A stretch of 64,000 nucleotides of DNA from Telmatobacter sp. DSM 110680 (lineage in GTDB: Bacteria > Acidobacteriota > Terriglobia > Terriglobales > Acidobacteriaceae). The stretch lies in assembly GCF_039994875.1 (NCBI RefSeq), contig NZ_CP121196.1:1488001-1552000 (forward strand), given 5' to 3'. The position numbers and the translations under genes were made by a program. Shown here in pieces: positions 17,589-25,390 of the stretch; the first letter of the stretch is position 1, and each line of letters opens with the position of its first letter. A model generated the notes under the pieces. The model saw only the letters and a program-made list of their open reading frames with translations. It did not search any database and was not told where the DNA came from.

Positions 17589-20528
17589 TTAGTTGATCAC
17601 CAGCGAGAATGACGACTGCGCCGTGACCGTGGAAGTGACCGAATCCGTTCCAGTGAAGGTGATGGTATACGTCCCCTTGGCTGGATCGGTAATCGTCGTA
17701 CCGCCCGTATTACTTGTTGTGCCTCCGCACGCTGACACCACCAGTCCCAGCGATGCCAGTGCAATCACGCAGGCCACTTGCCGCAGTTTCCGCGATGAAC
17801 GACCCAGGAACCCTGCCAGCAACAACCCTCCGAACGCCATTCCAATAGGAAGTTTGCTGCTCTTTTGCGGAGTGCTCTTGCTGGGCTTGACTGATCCTGT
17901 TCCGTGCGGAATAACGCGCAGGCCCTTTGCCTTCACCGCTCCAGTCGTGCTCGCACAATCGGCTGCATTGGTGTCGAATGTAATTGCTCCGGAAGCCGCC
18001 GTGCTCCCTACCGTAATCGCCCCTGAGGTGCTAAGTCCCGTGCCCGCAAATACGCACAGGTTAGCCAGCGCCGTGTCATTCGAGGTGACATAAGAAAGAT
18101 TCACGGTGCCCGTGTATCCGCTCGACGGCGTCACCGTCACCGTTTCACTCCCCTGCGATCCTTGCTTTACCGTCAGAGTGGCAGGAGTAAGCGCCAGCGC
18201 GAATCCGCAAGAACTTCCGCCTACCGTCAACGTCACGCTGCCCGTTGAAGGCGCATCAGTCGCATCGCCCGCGTATTGCGCCACAATTGTATGGACGCCG
18301 CACGTCGAAAAGTTTGCCGTATACGTGGCCGTACCGCCCGACAGAGTCACCGGCGTTGTCGTACTCCCCGTGGCGCCGTACGCCGAGCCGCTTCCATCAA
18401 TCGAAAGATTCACGGTTCCCGTTGGCGTACCGCTACCGGTTGCCCGCGCCACCGTAATGGTCACGACGTCATTCGTGCTCGGGTTGAGGGTCGCGCTTGC
18501 AGCCGAAACCGTTGTCGTTGTTGCGATCAACGCAGTTCCAGTATTTAGCGGCCACGCTACCGTCAGCTTGTCCAGGTCGAAAGACCCCAACCCGGTTGCG
18601 AGGTCATAGCCCGTCGTTGCCGAATAATCCGTAGTTGCGCTGCCGGTGCAGTAACTCGTTCCCAGACTTGAAGGGCACGCATTGTTACCGCTGGTGATGT
18701 CGTGGAAGACCCCTGCGTAGGTGGCGCTGTTCGCCGCCAGCTTATACAGTTCGGTATTCAAAAGACCCTGGCCAGTGTTGTAGCCCTTCTGCTGGTTCAG
18801 GATCGCTACCATTCCTGCGAAGATTGGGGTGGCGAAACTCGTGCCTCCCGCCAGTGTCAGATCCTGGGTCGCAGAATCGCGAAATGTGTTGTTACTGCAG
18901 CTTGCCGTTTGCCCTGTCGACCATGCCGAAGAATCGCTGCTGCAGTAGATGTATGGAACATACGCCGGAGAGGACAATAGCGAGATATCCGGCACATCGC
19001 GCGCGTTGTCGCTGGGAATGCCCGGGACGCCCGTTTGCCAGCTCGGCTTCGTCTTGTAGATCGTGCTTACACCGCCGCCGCCAGCGCTCAGACTGGTATT
19101 GCCGCCATTAACCGCCAGCGCATCATCGTTCCAGACAACCTCAGGAATGTACTGCAACGCCGACGTCAAAATATCCGTGCCGCTGGTTTCCGCTGTCCAG
19201 TAACCCTGCCCTTGCGTGTAATACGCAGTATTAGCCTGAGAAATCTCGGTGCCCCCGACGCCAGTAACATACTGGCTGCTTGCCGGGTAGCTCACCGCAA
19301 TTGCCTCCTGCGTAGTCAGCGGCGGATTGGTCGTCGTTGGGCTCTGATAGCAGGCGGTTGAACCCGCATCGCCCGAGGCAGCCACAATCGTCTGACCTTG
19401 CGCTACGCCCTGGGCCAGAATCGCATCCAGCGTGGTTATGTTCGCAGCCGAGATGTTCGGTTCGCATGCGCCATAGCTAATGCTGATAATGTTTGCGATC
19501 TTCTCGTCCACCGCGTATTGAAGCGAATCAAATACGCCAAAATTGCTGTTGCCTCCCGTATAGACAAAGAAAACATCGGCTCCAGGAGCAATCGCGTCCG
19601 ACCACTCCAGATCGAGATCCGATTCGCTCTCATCGCCCGAAAACAACTGCGAGCCGCCTGATCCCGGCACGATCACCATGGTCGGATCCTTCACCGTGAG
19701 CTTGGCGGCGTTCTGAAAACTCTCCAGATCGCTAGTCACCACGCTTGACTGGCCGAGAATGGCAATCGACTGTCCCGTGCCGTTGATCGAAGCACTCAAC
19801 AGAGGATTCAGATCGTAGATCATCTTGACATCGCCGGGCGCGAGATACACGCTGCCCGAAACTCCCGAAGTGAAATTAGCCCGTGGCTGAACAGCATCGC
19901 TGCGGATGTGCATGGGGCGTGGTCTGAAGTCATCCAGGTTCCCGACCGTCGCGACACTCGATAACACCGCCGACGGCAATGAAAGCGCCGTAGCGGGAGC
20001 AAAATGCTTTTCGCCGCGCACGTTGTAGTAGTGCATCTGCGTCTGGAATGCCTGCTCCACCTGCCCTGCATTGCCCGAGAAGCGGATCAGGTTCCGGCTG
20101 CGCGCCACAGAGTCCACTGAGAATCCCTGCTGTTGCAGCCACGTCTGCACCTTGTCGATGTCCGACTGGGCCATGCCGAAGCGCGCCGCAAACTGGTCCG
20201 GCGTCAGCCATTGGTGATACAGCGGGGAGGCGGGATTCTGCTGCGCGGCAATCAGCGCTTCCAGATCCGCTTGCTGAGCGGCCGAGCGATTAAACACAAT
20301 GCTCATTCCCTTCAGCTGGGTATCGGCCGGCATACGTCCGGCATCGTATTGGGCCTGGGCCAGTGGGTGCTGCGAACCCTTCAGCAGAGACATCTGCGAG
20401 ACGTTCACTTCGCTTGCAATGCGGGCAGCCGGCGTCTGCGCGGCCAGGACAATCGTCGCCAGGGCACAGGCAGACGAAAAGCCACATGCCCGAAGCATCT
20501 TCTGACCTTGGAGGAGCTTCGTAATCAT
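17589..20528 (-). CDS. Secreted S53 (kumamolisin-type) peptidase with Ig-like repeat and unusual C-terminal tail
   Basis: 979-residue acid serine-carboxyl peptidase precursor. A signal peptide is followed by a Pro-kumamolisin propeptide (to about residue 200) and the catalytic domain with Glu302/Asp306 in ESDLDLEW and Ser564 in GGTSFATP. An Ig-like repeat (TTTVSAASATLNP...) and a second beta domain follow. The end is odd: a short basic-flanked hydrophobic stretch (GMAFGGLLLAGFLGRSSRK), a second one running into LVVSACGGT, then ~40 residues of beta-sandwich-like tail. The ATG at 20528 is preferred because GAAGGA lies 5 nt before it. It has a clear terminator downstream. Confidence 0.9.
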   Translation of the reverse strand: MITKLLQGQKMLRACGFSSACALATIVLAAQTPAARIASEVNVSQMSLLKGSQHPLAQAQYDAGRMPADTQLKGMSIVFNRSAAQQADLEALIAAQQNPASPLYHQWLTPDQFAARFGMAQSDIDKVQTWLQQQGFSVDSVARSRNLIRFSGNAGQVEQAFQTQMHYYNVRGEKHFAPATALSLPSAVLSSVATVGNLDDFRPRPMHIRSDAVQPRANFTSGVSGSVYLAPGDVKMIYDLNPLLSASINGTGQSIAILGQSSVVTSDLESFQNAAKLTVKDPTMVIVPGSGGSQLFSGDESESDLDLEWSDAIAPGADVFFVYTGGNSNFGVFDSLQYAVDEKIANIISISYGACEPNISAANITTLDAILAQGVAQGQTIVAASGDAGSTACYQSPTTTNPPLTTQEAIAVSYPASSQYVTGVGGTEISQANTAYYTQGQGYWTAETSGTDILTSALQYIPEVVWNDDALAVNGGNTSLSAGGGGVSTIYKTKPSWQTGVPGIPSDNARDVPDISLLSSPAYVPYIYCSSDSSAWSTGQTASCSNNTFRDSATQDLTLAGGTSFATPIFAGMVAILNQQKGYNTGQGLLNTELYKLAANSATYAGVFHDITSGNNACPSSLGTSYCTGSATTDYSATTGYDLATGLGSFDLDKLTVAWPLNTGTALIATTTTVSAASATLNPSTNDVVTITVARATGSGTPTGTVNLSIDGSGSAYGATGSTTTPVTLSGGTATYTANFSTCGVHTIVAQYAGDATDAPSTGSVTLTVGGSSCGFALALTPATLTVKQGSQGSETVTVTPSSGYTGTVNLSYVTSNDTALANLCVFAGTGLSTSGAITVGSTAASGAITFDTNAADCASTTGAVKAKGLRVIPHGTGSVKPSKSTPQKSSKLPIGMAFGGLLLAGFLGRSSRKLRQVACVIALASLGLVVSACGGTTSNTGGTTITDPAKGTYTITFTGTDSVTSTVTAQSSFSLVIN

Positions 20529-20843
20529 AGCCATCCTTCGGAACGGAAAGTTTGAGACCAGACGTGAGCCGCACTGGCCCATGCTCGAGTCAAGCCTATG
20601 TCAATGACGCCCAGGAAGTCCTCATCAGGGAGGGAAATGAAGTCTGCCGCCCAGGCGTAGCCTGCGTCGGGGAAACCCGGAAAAACGGTCCAGGAGTCAG
20701 CCCCTCTTTTTTAGACTCGTATCCAGCCACAAAGTTGTGAATGCGTTGAACCTGGACGTATTGGCGGGCACGTGGAGACGACTTTTCCCCTCTCGCCGGT
20801 CCAGAAAGGTACGAAAGAGCAGTCTGGGTTCGGTACCTTCTGA
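20529..20843. other. Leader and intergenic region of the S53 peptidase gene
   Basis: About 315 bp between the MerR-TPR gene and the peptidase, both on the minus strand. On the plus strand it holds adjacent small hairpins (CAGGC-GTA-GCCTG and CGGG-GAAA-CCCG at about 20652-20678) and a run CTCTTTTTTA at 20704-20713. I do not recognise a known riboswitch on either strand. Confidence 0.4.
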
Positions 20844-21785
20844 TCAGTTTAGCCGCTGCAATACCTGCAGGTCAGCCATCCCTTTGACAGGAGCAATATA
20901 GCTGGCGGCGCGCCACGAGATTGATAGCTTTTCCCCGTCCAGCAGCTTCCGAATCTGGGTTCGTGCGTGTTCGCTCCACGGGCCGGACTTGTCCAGCTTG
21001 GCATAAGCTTGCCAGTGCCGCAGGGCTGCCCGCCGTTCGCCCTTGCGCTCGTATGCCAGGGCAAGGTTGTAGTGTGCATCGGCATACCGCGGCGCCAGTT
21101 CGACCGCACGCTGGTAGGCTGCTATCGATTCGTCAGGCCGTTCCAACTCATCCAGTACGTTGCCCAGATCGAAGAAAGCCAGCACGTAGCCGGGGTCTTT
21201 CTCTGTCGCCTGCCGGTACAACTCTTCCGCACGCACGAATTGCCGCAGATGAAAGTGGATAGTGCCGAGGTTGATGTAGCCCGGCGCGTAATCCGGATCG
21301 ACCCGCAGCATCTCCTCATAGAGCGAAATCGCCCGATGCTTCTCGCCGGTCTCTTCGGCTTGAACCGCCGCCACAAACAGTTCCTGGATTCCCTTGATCC
21401 CGTCCGATGCCCGCCGCAGCGCTCGCACTTCCGATGTCGCCGTCTGCCGCTCTACCCGTTCAAAATCAAAAAGCAGCTGACGCCGTATCGGGTCAACCAT
21501 GGCGCCGTCGCAGCGAAATGCCAACCGCGTTCCCGTCCGTACCAGCGAGGCCTCCTGCAACGGATTCGACATTCCCGCCACCGCCTGCATGGCCGCAACA
21601 GAATGCCGGATCGACGCCGAAGATACGTCATCCTCACGCAGCGAACGCAGCGTCCTCAGTTGACCAAGATCCTGAAAGGTGTAAATCTCGCGCTGGGAGA
21701 TCAACCCGGCCTTTTCCCACCCCAGCAACTGGCGGGAACTGATCTGCAGAATCCTCAACACATCCTGGCGGCTAAAGCTGTTCAC
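20844..21785 (-). CDS. MerR-type HTH fused to TPR repeats; putative regulator
   Basis: 313 residues. The N terminus (FSRQDVLRILQISSRQLLGWEKAGLI, then FQDLGQLRTLRSLREDDVS) is a MerR-like winged helix. A ~90-residue linker (DPIRRQLLFDFERVERQ) follows, then four TPR-like helix pairs from ~residue 135 (HRAISLYEEMLRVDPDYAPGYINLGT, RAEELYRQATEKDPGYVLAF, ESIAAYQRAVELAPRYADAHYNLA). It lacks the coiled coil and metal-binding end of classic MerR proteins. The target is unknown; it lies upstream of the S53 peptidase gene in the same orientation. Confidence 0.78.
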   Translation of the reverse strand: MNSFSRQDVLRILQISSRQLLGWEKAGLISQREIYTFQDLGQLRTLRSLREDDVSSASIRHSVAAMQAVAGMSNPLQEASLVRTGTRLAFRCDGAMVDPIRRQLLFDFERVERQTATSEVRALRRASDGIKGIQELFVAAVQAEETGEKHRAISLYEEMLRVDPDYAPGYINLGTIHFHLRQFVRAEELYRQATEKDPGYVLAFFDLGNVLDELERPDESIAAYQRAVELAPRYADAHYNLALAYERKGERRAALRHWQAYAKLDKSGPWSEHARTQIRKLLDGEKLSISWRAASYIAPVKGMADLQVLQRLN

Positions 21786-22297
21786 TCTTCAATGCTCCGG
21801 TGGTTGCATCCCGGTCGTGCGCAGGACCGAATTGGGCTCACAGTTTCAATTCCCGATTCTGCTCCTGAACGTGGTGCTCGAATCAGCGACGAAGGAACCG
21901 CTCTCTTGCATGTGGCTGGTCACCTGTTCGGTCCTTGAGCAAGGTCAACCGATAGCCCCTGTCTCAACTCGCCTCACCTGGCGCCCGTCACATTACAGCT
22001 TGGATTATGCCAAGAATATGCGTGGATAAGCAGGGACGAAACAATAACCGATAAAAAAGTGCGTGGATAACCGGTACCTCATTTGGTTCCAACGCCTTCG
22101 CTCGTCGCATACTGAGTGCATTTTCACGTTCAGCTTATGACCACGATTGCTGCCACTCCGCAGGATTTCCCGTATCGGAGAGTGAAGCGAACATTGATTC
22201 TCCATAGCGACGAACGTTGAATTGATTCGAACCCTCGGCGTCGGTCAACGTTGGGATATGCTACTTTTGCCCTACTAACTTTACTTAGTTTTTCCAG
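21786..22297. other. 512-bp divergent intergenic region with a repeated motif
   Basis: Between the MerR-TPR gene (minus) and the GGDEF/EAL gene (plus). It holds two copies of TGCGTGGATAA at 22019-22029 and 22060-22070, 41 bp apart in direct orientation, in a locally AT-rich stretch. Open frames in the region have no convincing ribosome sites. Confidence 0.5.
22019..22070 (+). promoter_or_regulatory. Candidate operator: paired TGCGTGGATAA sites
   Basis: Two exact 11-bp direct repeats whose starts are 41 bp apart, close to four helical turns, so both sites face the same side of the helix. Each is followed by C or G then a GG pair (GCAGG and CCGG). They lie ~230 bp upstream of the GGDEF/EAL gene and ~235 bp from the MerR-TPR start. 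Which gene they control is not known. Confidence 0.35.
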
Positions 22298-25159
22298 ATG
22301 CCTGGCGAGACAGGCCTTATGGATAATCCAGGTCAAACGATGGAAGCCGAGCGCAGCCTGCGTGAACTCGCAGAATCCCTCCAGGAATCCCAAAGGATCG
22401 CTGGACTCGGTAGTTACGTGCTCGACCTCAAGACCATGGTCTGGTCCTCTTCCGATGTCCTTGATGAAATCTTTGGCATCGGGCCGGACTACGTTCGTTC
22501 CGTCGAAGGATGGACAGCGCTCATTTATCCCGAAGATCGCGAGCCCATGGCCGCTTACTTCGAGGAAGAAGTTCTCGGTCAACATAAACTGTTCAACCGC
22601 GAATATCGCATCATCAGTCACAACAAGCGTGCGCGTCGATGGGTGCACGGGCTCGGACGCATCGAGTTCGGCGCTAACGGTGATCCGCTCATCATGCGCG
22701 GCACAATCCAGGACATCACCGAGAGAAAACGCGCTGAAGCCGATCTCCGCCAGAGCGAGGAACTGCTACAGCTCTTCACTAAACATGCGCCCGCCGCCCT
22801 CGCCATGTTCGACCGCAACATGCGCTATATCGCCGCCAGCCGCCGCTGGTGCGAGAACTTTAAACTTCAGATCGACGACATCCTCGGTCGATCCCATTAC
22901 GACATATTTCCCGATCTCCCCGCCCGCTGGCTTACCATTCATCGCCGAGCATTAGGCGGTGAAACCATCAAGAGCGAAGACGAACGCTATGACCGTTCCG
23001 ACGGCTCGATATTCTTTGTTCGCTTTGAAGTTCGGCCCTGGTTAATGGGAACGGGGGATATCGGCGGCATCATCATCTTTTCTGAGGACATCACCGCGCG
23101 CAAGCACGCAGAATCCAGGCTTCAACTCGCCGCCAGCGTCTTCACGCACGCAGCCGAAGGCATCGTCATCACCGATCCTTCCGGCATCATCCTCGACGTC
23201 AACGATGCTTTTACGCAGATCACCGGCTACAGTCGCGAAGAGGCGGTCGGCATGTCCTCCAACCTTCTCCGCTCCGGCCGCCAGGGCAGAGAGTTCTACG
23301 CCAACATGTGGCGCGATCTTATTGAAAGCGGACACTGGTCGGGAGAAATCTGGAATCGCGCCAAGGATGGTCGCATCTTCCCTGAATTGCTCACCATTAC
23401 GGCGGTCCGCGACAACGCTGGAGTAACCCAGCAATACGTCGCCCTATTCTCCGACATCAGCTCTGAAAAAGAGCGCGAGCAGGCGCTTCAGAGGATCGCT
23501 CGGTATGATCTGCTCACTGGCCTTCCTAATCGCGCACTCCTGCGCGAGCGCCTCCATCAAGCCATGTCCCAGGCCAGCCGTCGCGGCAGCATCCTCGCCG
23601 TAGTGTGCCTCGATCTCGACAACTTCAAAGCCATCAACGACCGTCATGGCCACGCCATCGGCGACGATTTGCTCACCACCATTGCTCATCGCATGAAGTC
23701 GGTATTGCGCAAAGACGATACACTCGCACGACTCGGCGGCGACGAATTCATCGCGGTGCTTCTAGACTTCGATAATCCCGACCAGTGTTTTCCCTCCGTG
23801 ATGCAGCTACTTCAAGCCGCTTCTCAGCCTGTCTTTGTCGGAGCACAATCGCTGCAGCTCTCGGCCAGTGCCGGCATCGCCTGCTACCCCCAGGCCGAAG
23901 ATGTCGATGCCGACCAGCTTCTCCGCCAGGCCGCGCAAGCCCTCTATCAATCCAAAATCAGCGGCAAGAACCGATATCTCCTTTTCGATTCCACCCTCGC
24001 GCTTTCTACCCGCGGCCATCACGAAGATCTCGAACGTATCCGAGTCGCGCTGTCCAAAAATGAGTTCGTTCTCCATTACCAACCAAAGATGAACATGGCT
24101 ACCGGCGCTATCAAAGGCGCAGAAGCCCTTATCCGGTGGAATCATCCCGAACGTGGATTGCTCCTGCCCGGCAGTTTCCTCCCCATCGTCGACGGGCATT
24201 CGGTTGCTCTCAACATCGGCGAATGGGTCATTGAAAGTGCACTTCGCCAACTCGAAATCTGGCGCGACACAGGGCTGGACATTCCGATCAGCGTTAACAT
24301 CTCAGCGCAGCAGTTGCAGCAGGCCGACTTCTGCGCGCGACTCAACGAACTGCTAGTCGCGCACCCTTCCGTCGATCCCACGAAACTCGAAATCGAGGTT
24401 CTGGAGAGCAGCGCGCTGCCCGACATGTCGCAGATCGCCCAAGTCATTCACTCCTGCGGTAGACTCGGCGTCTCCTTCGCTCTCGATGACTTCGGCACCG
24501 GCTATGCTTCGCTGGATTTCCTCAAGCGCCTGCCCGTAGACGTTCTCAAGATCGATCAGACCTTCGTGCGCGACATGCTCGACGACCCTGAAGATCTGAC
24601 CATCGTCGAAGGAATGCTCGGCCTCGCTTCCGCCTTCCGTCGACTGGCCGTAGCCGAGGGAGTCGAAACCATCGAGCAGGGAATTCTTCTCCTCCGCCTC
24701 GGATGCCAGGTTGCGCAAGGCTTCGGCATCGCGCGGCCCATGCCCGCGGAAGACCTTCCCGCCTGGGTCGCATCCTGGAGGACTCATCCGCAATGGTCCA
24801 ATGCCGTTGCGCTCCACCCCTCTGACCGGCCGCTCCTTTACGCCGGCGCAGAACACAGCGCTTGGGTCGGCGCCATCGAAGCGTTTCTTCATGGCAAACG
24901 GCGCGTGCCCCCGTCACTCGATCCAACGCAATGCCGGCTCGGCGCGTGGATGTGCTCGCAGACCCCTTCCTCGGAAGTCCGCCACGCAACTTTTCTTGAG
25001 GCCGAGTCGCTTCATCGCAATCTTCATGCCTGTGGCGGAGAGATTCTCAACCTCAGCGCTGTCGGAAACCCCGCCGAAGCTGCCGCCGCCTTGTCCCGCC
25101 TTCACTCTCTCCGCGATAACCTCGCTTGCGAAGTCAAAAAGCTTCTCGCAATCCAGTAA
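22298..25159 (+). CDS. PAS-PAS-PAS-GGDEF-EAL-CZB cyclic-di-GMP signalling protein
   Basis: 953-residue cytoplasmic protein that should both make and break c-di-GMP. Three PAS-type sensor modules occupy about residues 30-150, 160-275 and 285-395 (third with ITDPSGIILDVNDAFTQITGYS). The GGDEF domain carries an intact GGDEF at 480-484 after LTGLPNRALL; the EAL domain carries E609-A-L and DDFGTGYASL. Residues ~845-950 look like a CZB zinc-binding bundle: His853 in EHSAWVGAI, Cys879 in QCRLGAWM, His906 and His910 in SLHRNLHACGG. No membrane segment is seen, so sensing is intracellular. The ATG at 22319 is an alternative start. Confidence 0.9.
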   Translation: MPGETGLMDNPGQTMEAERSLRELAESLQESQRIAGLGSYVLDLKTMVWSSSDVLDEIFGIGPDYVRSVEGWTALIYPEDREPMAAYFEEEVLGQHKLFNREYRIISHNKRARRWVHGLGRIEFGANGDPLIMRGTIQDITERKRAEADLRQSEELLQLFTKHAPAALAMFDRNMRYIAASRRWCENFKLQIDDILGRSHYDIFPDLPARWLTIHRRALGGETIKSEDERYDRSDGSIFFVRFEVRPWLMGTGDIGGIIIFSEDITARKHAESRLQLAASVFTHAAEGIVITDPSGIILDVNDAFTQITGYSREEAVGMSSNLLRSGRQGREFYANMWRDLIESGHWSGEIWNRAKDGRIFPELLTITAVRDNAGVTQQYVALFSDISSEKEREQALQRIARYDLLTGLPNRALLRERLHQAMSQASRRGSILAVVCLDLDNFKAINDRHGHAIGDDLLTTIAHRMKSVLRKDDTLARLGGDEFIAVLLDFDNPDQCFPSVMQLLQAASQPVFVGAQSLQLSASAGIACYPQAEDVDADQLLRQAAQALYQSKISGKNRYLLFDSTLALSTRGHHEDLERIRVALSKNEFVLHYQPKMNMATGAIKGAEALIRWNHPERGLLLPGSFLPIVDGHSVALNIGEWVIESALRQLEIWRDTGLDIPISVNISAQQLQQADFCARLNELLVAHPSVDPTKLEIEVLESSALPDMSQIAQVIHSCGRLGVSFALDDFGTGYASLDFLKRLPVDVLKIDQTFVRDMLDDPEDLTIVEGMLGLASAFRRLAVAEGVETIEQGILLLRLGCQVAQGFGIARPMPAEDLPAWVASWRTHPQWSNAVALHPSDRPLLYAGAEHSAWVGAIEAFLHGKRRVPPSLDPTQCRLGAWMCSQTPSSEVRHATFLEAESLHRNLHACGGEILNLSAVGNPAEAAAALSRLHSLRDNLACEVKKLLAIQ

Positions 25160-25390
25160 CCCCTCAGGAATCAGCATCCGCGACGGGCGTGTCCTAAAGT
25201 CACCACTCGCCTGCTCCCCGACATCGCCTTGTGCGCGTCGGATAGCGTATCATTGCGCGAAAATTCCAACCGGTCTGAAGCGGGCTAAATCGCTTTTTAA
25301 GAGGCGTACGCTCGGCACTGCGAATAAGGTGCGCTCCGCGCAGATGGAAAACGAACCGGGAGGCGAATGAACGCACACGGGAGAACATCA

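Noticed and set aside
20600..20640. CTGATGAG on the minus strand, the core of a hammerhead ribozyme
   Set aside because: No GAAA box and third stem at the right distance; only one of the conserved cores is present.
20590..20715. Possible riboswitch or structured RNA upstream of the S53 peptidase gene
   Set aside because: Small hairpins and a T-run exist on the plus strand, opposite to the gene. None of the riboswitch cores I know (c-di-GMP-I, cobalamin, SAM, TPP, Moco, glycine, fluoride) matches on either strand.
21817..22205. Two short frames on both strands in the region before the GGDEF/EAL gene
   Set aside because: No ribosome sites and no recognisable protein features; the area looks regulatory.
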